The position numbers and the translations under genes are program-made. Below the pieces are notes generated by a model. The model saw only the letters and a program-made list of their open reading frames with translations. It did not search any database and was not told where the DNA came from. From Enterobacteriaceae endosymbiont of Donacia tomentosa (GTDB lineage Bacteria; Pseudomonadota; Gammaproteobacteria; Enterobacterales; Enterobacteriaceae), in NCBI RefSeq assembly GCF_012571135.1, contig NZ_CP046216.1:306108-370107 (forward strand): 64,000 bases of DNA, in the 5' to 3' direction. Below, in pieces: positions 8,598-16,791 of the stretch (its first letter is position 1; each line of letters begins with the position of its first letter).

Positions 8598-11147
8598 TTA
8601 ATTTATTTTAGTAACAAAATTAAATATTTTATGTGGAATATATATTGTTTTTATAATTTTTTTATTTTTTATATATTTAGATATTTTAGGATTTGAATAT
8701 ATATATTTAATTATATTACTCTCTTTTTTTTGATATTCTAATGGTATAGAAATACTATATTTTTTTTTACCATTAATTTGTATTACAACATTAAATATAT
8801 TTATATTATTATTATTAATATTAATTACATTTGGCCAAGATTCATTATCAATATCATTTTTATTACCCAGATGTTTCCACAAAATAAAACAAAAATGAGG
8901 AGCAAAAGGATATAATATTTTCAATATTATTTTTAAACTATTAAAAATTATAATTATATCAGTTTTATTATATATTTTATATTTCCTAATTTTATTTACT
9001 AAAGACATAATAGATGCTATAGACGTATTAAATATTTGTTTTTTTTCAAAATTATGAGTAACTATTAAAATAGTTTTATTAACGTAATCTTGTATAATTA
9101 TCTGTTCTTTATTATAATTAATTTTTATATTACTGTTAATATTTTTATGCAAGTGTAAATATAATTTTTTATATTCATAAATAAATTTCCATAGCTTATT
9201 CAAAAATCTAAACATTCCTTTAATCCCAGCTTCATTCCATTCTAAAGACATAGTAGGAGGAGCCGCAAACATAATAAAAAGACGTAAAGTATCAGCGCCA
9301 TATTTTATAATTATATCTTGGGGGTCAACTCCATTATTTTTTGACTTAGACATTTTAACCATACCATTATACTTTAATAACCTTCCTTTTTTATCCAAAA
9401 ATTGTACAATGTTATTACTATCTTTTTTAAAGATGATTTTTTTTGGAGACACCCAATTATATTTATTTTTTTTATCTATATAATAATAGGAATCAGCTAA
9501 CACCATGCCTTGACATAATAAATTTTTAACTGGTTCATCAGTATCAATTAACCCTACATCTCTCATTAACTTATGAAAAAAACGAAAATACATTAAATGC
9601 ATAATTGCATGTTCTATCCCACCTATATATTGATCTACAGGAAGCCAGTATTTAGCATTTTTTTTATCTAAAATACCTTTATTATAATGTGGACAAGTAT
9701 ATCTAGCATAGTACCAAGAAGATTCTATAAAAGTATCAAAAGTATCAGTTTCTTTTTTACCTATATAATTATGAAATTTATATTCAAAATATTTATAATG
9801 ATTTTTTATTTTTTGATGATAATTGTCTTGTATTTTTGTGCTAAAAATTTTCTTAGGAAATGAATATGGTAAATCATTTTCTTTAAAAGGTATCAATTTC
9901 CCATTATTTAAAGTTATTATTGGAATAGGTGTTCCCCATAAACGTTGTCGAGAAATACTCCAGTCTTTTAAATTAAAATATTTTTTATAAGATGCAACTT
10001 TTTTATAAATTAAATTATTATTTATTAATGAATCATAATTTGTATTATTTTCGATTTTATTGGGAATAACTATTTCATTTCGAGTAATTGGTATTTTACA
10101 ATTTTCCATTATAAAGAAATCTTGTTCATTATATTTTGGAACTCCCATTGAAGCTTGAATATTATATATATTAGATATATAATTTACAATTATTATGGGT
10201 AGTTTTATTTTTAAAATATCGTTACTAGCGAACAAATGACTATTAATAAATTTTATTTTATTTGAAAAATATTTATTCTCTTCTAAAGAAGAATAAGATT
10301 GTTTAATAAAATTTTTAATTTTTTCATTATAAGGTATTTTATTACAAATAGGATTACTAAATATAATTTTTATAAAAGAAATATCATTATATTTATATAT
10401 ATTTTCCTTAAAAACATTAAAATTAATTTTAGTATTAGTGACGTTAAAATTTATTTTTATCCCTTCTATTTTACCTATCCAATTTTTTTGCATGTTTTTT
10501 ACTTGTTTTGGCCAACCTTTTAATATTTTTAAGCCATCAAGTAATTCTTCAGCATAATTAGTAATTTTTAAAAACCATTGTGTTACTAATTTTTTTTCAA
10601 CTTTACTATTACATCTCCAACAAATATTGTTAATTACTTGTTCATTAGCCAATATAGTTTTATCATTCGGGCACCAATTAACAGGTGATTTTTTTTTGTA
10701 TGCTAATCCTAATTTATATAATTTTAAAAAAAACCATTGTTCCCAGCGATAATATTCTGGTTTAGATGTTGTAATTTCTCGACTCCAATCAAAACTAAAA
10801 CCTAATGCTTTTAATTGTTTTTTCATATAATTAATATTATTTTTAGTCCATATATCTGGAGATATATTATGGTTAACAGCCGCTGTTTCAGCAGGTAAAC
10901 CAAAAGCATCCCATCCTATTGGATGTAAAACATTTTTTCCTAACATACGTTGATATCTAGCAATTACATCACCTATTGTATAATTTCTCACATGACCCAT
11001 ATGTAATTTTCCAGATGGGTATGGTAACATCGAAAGGCAGTAAAATTTTTTTTTGTTATAATTTTCAATAACTTCGAAAGTTTTTTTCAAATCCCATTGT
11101 TTTTGGACGTAAGGTTCTATTTCATTAGGAGCATATTTTTTTTTCAT
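8598..11147 (-). CDS. leuS: Leucyl-tRNA synthetase with degenerate editing domain
   Basis: This class I synthetase charges tRNA-Leu. At 849 residues it is nearly full length. The catalytic core is intact: PSGKLHMGH (HIGH box, about residue 45-52), WDAFGLPAE, the zinc-type cysteines in VNWCPND and NICWRCN, DWSISRQRLWG, and VKMSKSKNNGVDPQ (KMSKS). The CP1 editing domain (about residues 225-415) is present in size but strongly eroded. The threonine-rich TTRPDT segment of E. coli is replaced by FKENIY (about 246-251), and the GTGAVMAVPGHDQRD segment reads NIQASMGVPKYNEQD. Hydrolytic proofreading is therefore likely weak or absent; that is inference. Neighbours are holA downstream and ybeY upstream, in E. 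coli order with genes removed. Confidence 0.96.
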   Translation of the reverse strand: MKKKYAPNEIEPYVQKQWDLKKTFEVIENYNKKKFYCLSMLPYPSGKLHMGHVRNYTIGDVIARYQRMLGKNVLHPIGWDAFGLPAETAAVNHNISPDIWTKNNINYMKKQLKALGFSFDWSREITTSKPEYYRWEQWFFLKLYKLGLAYKKKSPVNWCPNDKTILANEQVINNICWRCNSKVEKKLVTQWFLKITNYAEELLDGLKILKGWPKQVKNMQKNWIGKIEGIKINFNVTNTKINFNVFKENIYKYNDISFIKIIFSNPICNKIPYNEKIKNFIKQSYSSLEENKYFSNKIKFINSHLFASNDILKIKLPIIIVNYISNIYNIQASMGVPKYNEQDFFIMENCKIPITRNEIVIPNKIENNTNYDSLINNNLIYKKVASYKKYFNLKDWSISRQRLWGTPIPIITLNNGKLIPFKENDLPYSFPKKIFSTKIQDNYHQKIKNHYKYFEYKFHNYIGKKETDTFDTFIESSWYYARYTCPHYNKGILDKKNAKYWLPVDQYIGGIEHAIMHLMYFRFFHKLMRDVGLIDTDEPVKNLLCQGMVLADSYYYIDKKNKYNWVSPKKIIFKKDSNNIVQFLDKKGRLLKYNGMVKMSKSKNNGVDPQDIIIKYGADTLRLFIMFAAPPTMSLEWNEAGIKGMFRFLNKLWKFIYEYKKLYLHLHKNINSNIKINYNKEQIIIQDYVNKTILIVTHNFEKKQIFNTSIASIMSLVNKIRKYKIYNKTDIIIIFNSLKIILKILYPFAPHFCFILWKHLGNKNDIDNESWPNVININNNNINIFNVVIQINGKKKYSISIPLEYQKKESNIIKYIYSNPKISKYIKNKKIIKTIYIPHKIFNFVTKIN

Positions 11148-11284
11148 ATAAATAAATAATATATAAATATATTCAATTCAAATAATGTTATTATCAGAGG
11201 ATCATTCTAACATTTAAAATTAGGAATTTACATCAAAATTTTAATCTAAAATAGATAAATATCATTTAAATAATAAAATAATTT

Positions 11285-11743
11285 TTAAAGATAAGGATTA
11301 CTATATCCTAATAATTTAAGTATTTTAATTTCTTTAGTCTCCATAATATATGCTTCCTTAGCATTCTTATGATTATAATTTAATAAATGTAAACCCGAAT
11401 GTATAATTATATGAGCCCAATGAGCTTTTAAATTTTTTTTTTGTAAAGTTGATTCATTTTCAATAATTTTACTACATAAAATAATTTCTCCAAAAAAAAA
11501 TTTTTTTAAGAAATTTTTTTCTAAAGAAAAACATAAAACATTAGTGGGTTTAGAAATTTTTAAAAATTTATTATTAAGTTTTTTAATAGTATCTTTTTCT
11601 ACTATACTTACAGTAATGTCAAATTTTTTAAAATTAGTTTTAAAAAAAACCATATATAACCAATGATATATATCATTTTTATATGGTACGTAACAATTAC
11701 ATTTGCTATAATTATAGTAATTTAAAATTAAATTAGTAAACAT
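11285..11743 (-). CDS. ybeY: Endoribonuclease / rRNA maturation factor YbeY
   Basis: YbeY is a small zinc metalloprotein involved in 16S rRNA 3'-end maturation and ribosome quality control. The 152-residue protein keeps the zinc-binding HxxxHxxxxxxxxxH pattern in AHIIIHSGLHLLNYNH near the C-terminus and the conserved KPTNVLCF strand. The arginine next to KPTNVL in E. coli (R59 in TYRGKDKPTNVL) is replaced: the matching segment is KFLKISKPTNVL, giving leucine at residue 61. It starts 14 bases beyond the miaB stop; ybeZ, which lies between them in E. coli, is deleted. The N-terminal half is otherwise poorly conserved. Confidence 0.92.
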   Translation of the reverse strand: MFTNLILNYYNYSKCNCYVPYKNDIYHWLYMVFFKTNFKKFDITVSIVEKDTIKKLNNKFLKISKPTNVLCFSLEKNFLKKFFFGEIILCSKIIENESTLQKKNLKAHWAHIIIHSGLHLLNYNHKNAKEAYIMETKEIKILKLLGYSNPYL

Positions 11744-11757
11744 AAATATTCTACATA

Positions 11758-13095
11758 TTAATTCTTAACAATAGAAATAAATACTGCATATAGAGAATAT
11801 AAATAACAATCAATTATTTTTACATTAATAAATTGCCCAATATAATTATTTTTACTTGTAAAAAAAACAATTCTGTTATTTTCTGTTTTGCCAAAATATT
11901 TATTATTTTGTGGCGATATACCTTCCACTAAAATAGTCTGTATCGTGTTTAGCATCTTATAACTAAATTTTTTAACTTGTTGATTTATATGATATTGTAA
12001 TAAATGTAATCGTTCTTTTTTTTCTTTTATATCTACATTATCTTTCATTTTACTTGCAGGAGTACCTGGTCTAGGAGAATAAATAAAACTATAACTCATA
12101 TCTAAATCAACATCTAAAATTAACGAGATAGTTTCATTAAAATCTTTTTTTGTTTCTCCTGGAAAACCTACTATAAAATCTGAACCAATTTGCATATTAG
12201 GTCTAATATTTTTAATTTTATGTATAATATTTGTATATTCAAAAATATTATATCTTCTCTTCATTAAAGACAAAATCTTATCAGAACCACTCTGTACTGG
12301 TAAATGTAAAAAATTTACTAATTGAGGAATCTTTTTATATACATTAATTAACTGATTATCAAAATTTTTAGGATGACTAGTAGTAAATTTAATTCTTTTT
12401 ATATCTTTAATTTTAGATATCATGATTAATAAATCAGTAAAATTAAAAATTTGCCCCTTATCATTTTTATATTGATAAGCATTAACATTTTGTCCTAATA
12501 AATTTATTTCTTTTACTCCTTGAGTAGATAAATTTTTAATTTCCAAAATTATATCTTGATAGGGTCTACTTATTTCTTTTCCCCTAGTGTAAGGAACAAT
12601 ACAATAAGTACAATATTTATTACAACCTTCTATTATAGTAACAAAAGCACTAAAACATTTTGTTTTTGTAAAAGGAAAATATTTAAATTTTTCAATGTTA
12701 GGAAAACTAATATCAATTAAATATTTTTTAAATTTTCTAACATTATTTATCATCATAGGTAATTTATGAATAGTTTGAGGACCGAAAATAATATCAACAT
12801 AATATGCTCTATTAAGAATATTCTTACCTTCTTGTGAAGCAACACAACCACCAACCCCGATTATAATATTAGGGTTATCTTTTTTAAAATTTTTCCACCT
12901 TCCTAACTGATGAAATAATTTTTCTTGTGCTTTTTCTCTAATAGAACATGTATTCAATATTAAAATATTAGCATCTTTAACTGATTTAGTAACAATACAA
13001 TTTAATTCCTTTTCCATTATATCAGCTATCTTAGATGAATCATATTCATTCATTTGACAGCCCCAAGTTTTGATATATAATTTATTTTTTAACAT
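11758..13095 (-). CDS. miaB: tRNA-2-methylthio-N6-dimethylallyladenosine synthase
   Basis: MiaB is a radical SAM methylthiotransferase that adds the 2-methylthio group to i6A37 of tRNAs reading UNN codons. The 445-residue protein has the N-terminal UPF0004 domain ([19 protein letters not shown]), the radical SAM cluster cysteines in [17 protein letters not shown], and a C-terminal TRAM region. The three auxiliary-cluster cysteines are visible (WGCQM, LNTCSIR, VGGCVA). It needs reduced flavodoxin, and fldA lies 2 kb away. It is directly downstream of the metT-leuW-glnU tRNA genes and may be read through from them. It is slightly shorter than E. coli MiaB (474) at the C-terminus. Confidence 0.96.
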   Translation of the reverse strand: MLKNKLYIKTWGCQMNEYDSSKIADIMEKELNCIVTKSVKDANILILNTCSIREKAQEKLFHQLGRWKNFKKDNPNIIIGVGGCVASQEGKNILNRAYYVDIIFGPQTIHKLPMMINNVRKFKKYLIDISFPNIEKFKYFPFTKTKCFSAFVTIIEGCNKYCTYCIVPYTRGKEISRPYQDIILEIKNLSTQGVKEINLLGQNVNAYQYKNDKGQIFNFTDLLIMISKIKDIKRIKFTTSHPKNFDNQLINVYKKIPQLVNFLHLPVQSGSDKILSLMKRRYNIFEYTNIIHKIKNIRPNMQIGSDFIVGFPGETKKDFNETISLILDVDLDMSYSFIYSPRPGTPASKMKDNVDIKEKKERLHLLQYHINQQVKKFSYKMLNTIQTILVEGISPQNNKYFGKTENNRIVFFTSKNNYIGQFINVKIIDCYLYSLYAVFISIVKN

Positions 13096-13161
13096 TATTT
13101 AATTATTTAAAATTAATTGACTTAAAAAATATAAGAATGATAATCTTCATTATGACAAAAA

Positions 13162-13234
13162 CTGGGGTACCTGGATTTGAACCAGGGAATGCCGGTATCA
13201 AAAACCGGTGCCTTAACCGCTTGGCTATACCCCA
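13162..13234 (-). tRNA. glnU: tRNA-Gln (anticodon TTG)
   Basis: Folds as a cloverleaf with acceptor stem TGGGGTA/TACCCCA, anticodon loop TTTTGAT giving TTG, and T arm GGTTCAAATCC. Nearly identical to E. coli glnU. The CCA end is not encoded. It is the last tRNA of metT-leuW-glnU, the E. coli order. Confidence 0.97.
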
Positions 13235-13245
13235 TTTTTTCATTA

Positions 13246-13336
13246 TGCGGAAGACGAGACTTGAACTCGTATAATATCATAATCTTAAATTGCCAGAACC
13301 TAAATCTGGTGCGTCTACCTATTCCGCCACTTCCGC
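13246..13336 (-). tRNA. leuW: tRNA-Leu (anticodon TAG) with enlarged variable arm
   Basis: Class II tRNA with acceptor GCGGAAG/CTTCCGC and anticodon loop TTTAGGT. The variable region between the anticodon and T stems is about 22 bases, against about 13 in E. coli leuW, and is nearly all A/T. CCA is not encoded. Confidence 0.96.
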
Positions 13337-13358
13337 AAAACATTTTTTATCTAATTAG

Positions 13359-13433
13359 TAGCTACGATGGGAATTGAACCCATGACCTCAGCGTTATGAG
13401 TGCTGTGCTCTAACCAAACTAAGCTACGTAGCT
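13359..13433 (-). tRNA. metT: Elongator tRNA-Met (anticodon CAT)
   Basis: Cloverleaf with acceptor AGCTACG/CGTAGCT, so 1-72 is A-T where E. coli has G-C. The anticodon loop is CTCATAA and the T arm ends in TTCAATTCC. It is the first gene of the tRNA cluster, just after a strong promoter. CCA is not encoded. Confidence 0.96.
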
Positions 13434-13449
13434 AAAAACTTATTCTTAT

Positions 13450-13478
13450 ATTATGTAAATATATAAGCATGACGTCAA
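13450..13478 (-). promoter_or_regulatory. Sigma-70 promoter of the metT-leuW-glnU tRNA operon
   Basis: On the minus strand TTGACG (13473-13478) is followed after exactly 17 bases by CATAAT (13450-13455). Expected transcription start is about 10 bases before metT. The G/C-containing -35 box in otherwise A/T spacer makes this one of the best promoter matches in the window. A perfect 14-bp palindrome, TTTGTTTAAACAAA, lies at 13487-13500 between this promoter and divergent glnS. Confidence 0.7.
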
Positions 13479-13536
13479 CTAATTTATTTGTTTAAACAAA
13501 AATTTTTACATTAATTTAATTTTAAAAGAGTAAAAA

Positions 13537-15204
13537 ATGAAAATATATAAAGATTTTAATTTTTATAAAAAAAATTTTATTTTTCAAATAGTAAATAGTG
13601 ATATTAAAAATAAAAAATATACTTTAATTTGTACTAGATTCCCTCCTGAACCTAATGGGTATTTACATCTTGGTCATATAAAAGCTATTTGTTTAAATTT
13701 TACAATAGCAAAATATTATAATGGAAAATGTTATTTAAGAATTGACGATACTAATCCTAGTACTGAAAATATTAAATATATAGAAGCTATAAAAAAAGAT
13801 CTATTATGGTTAGGTTTTAAATGGGATGGCAAAATAAAATATTCATCAGATTATTTTAATATTTTATATAAATATGCTATAGAATTAATTAATAAAGATT
13901 TAGCTTACGTTGATGAATTAAATATACAAGATATTCGTAAATATCGTGGTACTTTATTACAACCAGGTAAAAATAGTCCATATAGAAATCGTCCAAAAAA
14001 AGAAAATTTAGAATTATTTCAAAAAATGCGTTTAGGTTATTTCCAAGAAGGAAGTATGTCTTTACGAGCAAAAATAGATATGAAATCAAATATTATTATT
14101 ATGAGGGATCCTGTTTTATACAGAATAAAATATAGGAAACATCATCAAACAGGAAAAAAATGGTGTATATACCCTACTTATGATTTTAGTCATTGTATTG
14201 CTGATGCTTTAGAAGGAATTACTCATTCATTATGTACATTAGAATTTCAAGACAATAGAATATTATACAATTGGATATTAAATAATATTAATATTAACGT
14301 AAAATATTATCCTAAGCAGTATGAATTTTCACGATTAAATATAGAAAATGGCATTACTTCAAAAAGAAAAATAAATTTCTTACTCCAGAATGGAATTATC
14401 AAAGGGTGGGATGATCCTCGTTTGTTTACTATTTCTGGATTAAGAAAAAGAGGATATACTCCGTCTTCTTTAAAAAATTTTTGTTATAAAATAGGTATTA
14501 CTAAAAAAAATAATATTATAGAAATATCTTCTTTAGAATCTTCTCTAAGAGAAGAATTAAATAAGACTGCATATCGAACAATGGCAGTATTAAAACCTTT
14601 AAAAATTATTATTAAAAATTTTCCGAAAAAAAAAAAAATAAAATTAATAGCTCCTAATCATCCTCATAATCCTAAAATGGGTAGTAAAATTATCTATTTT
14701 ACAAAAGAAATATATATAAACTTATTAGATTTTATGGAAAAAGACACAAAAAATTATAAAAGACTTGTTTTAGGTAAAGAGGTAAGATTAAGACATGCTT
14801 TTGTTATTAGAGCTGAAAAAATCATAAAAGATAGTTTTGGAAAAATTAAATATATATATTGTAGTTATGATCCAAATACTTTAGGAAAAAAAATAGAAAA
14901 AAATAGAAATGTTAAAGGAGTTATTCATTGGGTATCCTGTTTATATTCCATTCCTGCTACTTTTTATTTATATAAAAATCTACTTTTAAAAAATAATACA
15001 GAAAATATTAATGATATTACTTCTATGATTAATACAAAATCATTATCAATATATAATGGTTTTGTTGAAAGTAATTTATTAAAAACTAATAATAGTCATT
15101 TTCAATTTGAAAGAGAAGGATATTTTTATTTAATTTATAATAACCAAAAAGAAAAAACAATGTTTTTTAATCGGATTGTTTCTTTAAAAGAAAATTATAA
15201 TTAA
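13537..15204 (+). CDS. glnS: Glutaminyl-tRNA synthetase
   Basis: This class I synthetase charges tRNA-Gln directly. The 555-residue protein matches the E. coli length. It has TRFPPEPNGYLHLGH (HIGH box) near residue 35, RIDDTNP, the tRNA-binding GWDDPRL, and SKRK in ITSKRKINFL as its KMSKS-type motif. The C-terminal anticodon-binding beta barrels are recognisable but divergent. A run of 13 A at 14626-14638 encodes part of a Lys-rich loop and is a likely slippage site. The ATG is preceded by AAAAGAG at usable spacing. It is convergent with fldA across a perfect hairpin and divergent from the tRNA cluster, as in the ancestral order. Confidence 0.97.
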   Translation: MKIYKDFNFYKKNFIFQIVNSDIKNKKYTLICTRFPPEPNGYLHLGHIKAICLNFTIAKYYNGKCYLRIDDTNPSTENIKYIEAIKKDLLWLGFKWDGKIKYSSDYFNILYKYAIELINKDLAYVDELNIQDIRKYRGTLLQPGKNSPYRNRPKKENLELFQKMRLGYFQEGSMSLRAKIDMKSNIIIMRDPVLYRIKYRKHHQTGKKWCIYPTYDFSHCIADALEGITHSLCTLEFQDNRILYNWILNNININVKYYPKQYEFSRLNIENGITSKRKINFLLQNGIIKGWDDPRLFTISGLRKRGYTPSSLKNFCYKIGITKKNNIIEISSLESSLREELNKTAYRTMAVLKPLKIIIKNFPKKKKIKLIAPNHPHNPKMGSKIIYFTKEIYINLLDFMEKDTKNYKRLVLGKEVRLRHAFVIRAEKIIKDSFGKIKYIYCSYDPNTLGKKIEKNRNVKGVIHWVSCLYSIPATFYLYKNLLLKNNTENINDITSMINTKSLSIYNGFVESNLLKTNNSHFQFEREGYFYLIYNNQKEKTMFFNRIVSLKENYN

Positions 15205-15216
15205 ATATCTATTCTG

Positions 15217-15253
15217 CAAAATTAGTGATATTAAAACAATATCACTAATTTTG
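15217..15253. terminator. Bidirectional hairpin terminator between glnS and fldA
   Basis: A perfect 16-bp stem (15217-15232 with 15238-15253) encloses a 5-base loop, AAAAC. The stem ends in TTTTG on both strands, so it can serve the two convergent genes. It is among the most perfect non-tRNA hairpins I see in the window. Confidence 0.8.
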
Positions 15254-15268
15254 TAAAATAGTGAATAT

Positions 15269-15781
15269 TTAAATTTTTAATTCTTTACTGATTTGTTTAA
15301 TCCATATTTTAATTCGAGAATTAGTTAATTCTGGTTGTCTATCTTCATCAATAGTTAATCCTAAAAAATAATCTTTATTCTTTAAACTTTTCGTATTATA
15401 AAAAGAATATCCTTTAATTGGCCAATATCCTATAATTTTTGCTTTATTTTTTTTTACTATGTCATATATAATTTTTATTGCATCACAAAAATATTCTCCA
15501 TAATCTTCTTGATCTCCACATCCAAATAATCCTACAATTTTTCCCTTAAAATTTATTTTTTGTAAAGTAGGTATAAAATCATCCCAATCATATTGAACTT
15601 CACCATAATACCATGTAGGTATACCAAATAAAAGTCTATCAAAATTTTCAATATCATTTTGTCTAGTTTCCGAAATATTAAAAATTTTAGTTTTATTTTG
15701 ACCTAATTGTTTTTGTATATTTAATGCAACATTTTCAGTGTTTCCTGTATCACTACCAAAAAAAATACCTATATTTGACAT
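15269..15781 (-). CDS. fldA: Flavodoxin I
   Basis: Flavodoxin carries electrons on FMN to radical SAM and isoprenoid enzymes; MiaB in this window is one known client. The 170-residue protein has the FMN phosphate loop [11 protein letters not shown] near the N-terminus, the [15 protein letters not shown] loop and [18 protein letters not shown]. All are typical of long-chain flavodoxins and close to E. coli FldA (176). It lies 25 bases downstream of ybfF on the same strand, in ancestral order with fur and ybfE missing. High conservation in such a reduced genome marks it as essential. Confidence 0.97.
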   Translation of the reverse strand: MSNIGIFFGSDTGNTENVALNIQKQLGQNKTKIFNISETRQNDIENFDRLLFGIPTWYYGEVQYDWDDFIPTLQKINFKGKIVGLFGCGDQEDYGEYFCDAIKIIYDIVKKNKAKIIGYWPIKGYSFYNTKSLKNKDYFLGLTIDEDRQPELTNSRIKIWIKQISKELKI

Positions 15782-15806
15782 CTTTATTATATGTCCCCTA
15801 GAAAAA

Positions 15807-16580
15807 TTATGTATAATAAAAATCTAAGATTTTTTGTAAAACTAATTTTGTATTTTTAATATGTAAATTATGATCTGCATATGGAATATTATATATTTTA
15901 GCAAAAGGAAATTGTCTAAATATTTGATTATAATAATCTTTATTAATATAATTTGATTGCATTCCTTTTAAAAATAAAATCTTCCCCATCCATTGAGGAA
16001 TTATATCCCAATTTAATATATTTTTATATTCATTTTTTAAAAAAAAAAGATCAAATTCCCATTTACCAAACTGAAATGATTTTAATAATAAATTTATTGT
16101 AAATTCATTATTAATATAATATTGCATTATTTTATAAGCTTCTTTCCTTGTAAAAATATTTTTTTTATCTATTTTTTTTAATGCATGAAAAATTTTTTTA
16201 TTAAAATATGTATATTTTACCGGAGCTATATCTAGTATAATTATTAATTTAATAAATTTTGGTATAAATTTTGTAAGGCTCATTGCAATTTTTCCTCCCA
16301 TAGAATGGCCTATAATAATAATATTATTTGTTATATTTAAAAATTTTAAAGTATGCAACACATCTTTAGATAAAGACACATAATCCATATTTTTATGCCG
16401 AGGAGATAAACCATGATTTCTAATATCTAATAATACTATTTTACATTTTAAATATTTATTTAATAAATTACCTATTGGGTATAAACTGTTTTTATTCCCA
16501 AATAATCCATGTAAAATAATAATTGTATTATCAGTAGATATATTATTTTTTGCGGGTAAAATTAAATTATTTAAAATCAT
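15807..16580 (-). CDS. ybfF: Alpha/beta-hydrolase, YbfF-type esterase
   Basis: YbfF is an alpha/beta-hydrolase esterase active on acyl-CoA-like and small esters in E. coli; its cell role is unclear. I take the ATG at 16580, giving 257 residues starting MILNNLIL, close to the 254 of E. coli. An upstream in-frame TTG at 16610 is less likely. The oxyanion-site motif [13 protein letters not shown], the nucleophile elbow [17 protein letters not shown] and the histidine in YADHNLH make a plausible catalytic set. It is the probable first gene of ybfF-fldA; a TATAAT lies about 20 bases upstream of the ATG on the coding strand, without a clear -35 box. Its survival in a reduced genome is notable. Confidence 0.9.
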   Translation of the reverse strand: MILNNLILPAKNNISTDNTIIILHGLFGNKNSLYPIGNLLNKYLKCKIVLLDIRNHGLSPRHKNMDYVSLSKDVLHTLKFLNITNNIIIIGHSMGGKIAMSLTKFIPKFIKLIIILDIAPVKYTYFNKKIFHALKKIDKKNIFTRKEAYKIMQYYINNEFTINLLLKSFQFGKWEFDLFFLKNEYKNILNWDIIPQWMGKILFLKGMQSNYINKDYYNQIFRQFPFAKIYNIPYADHNLHIKNTKLVLQKILDFYYT

Positions 16581-16717
16581 AATAAATATCTTATGTATTA
16601 TACAGTACAAATTATTATATAAAATTTAAATTCAAAAAACTTAATTTTTAAAATTTAAAAAAATTATGATACTCTTAGTATAAGTTATAGTTAATTGTTT
16701 ATTTTAAAAAAAATACT

Positions 16718-16745
16718 TTTACATTAATATTCTTTTAATTATAAA
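16718..16745 (+). promoter_or_regulatory. Putative promoter of pgi
   Basis: TTTACA (16718-16723) and TATAAA (16740-16745) are separated by 16 bases, placing a start site about 40 bases before the pgi ATG. The match is good, though base composition raises the chance level. Confidence 0.45.
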
Positions 16746-16791
16746 GAACTTTAAAATAAAATTAAATTTTATTAAAAATATAATATTTTAT

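Noticed and set aside
13122-13377. Open frames on both strands overlapping 13.1-13.4 kb
   Set aside because: They run through the three tRNA genes; the peptide pieces are typical translated-tRNA artefacts.
13487-13500. TTTGTTTAAACAAA palindrome as an operator
   Set aside because: Position between divergent promoters is suggestive, but a 14-bp A/T palindrome is not rare at this base composition and no cognate regulator is known.
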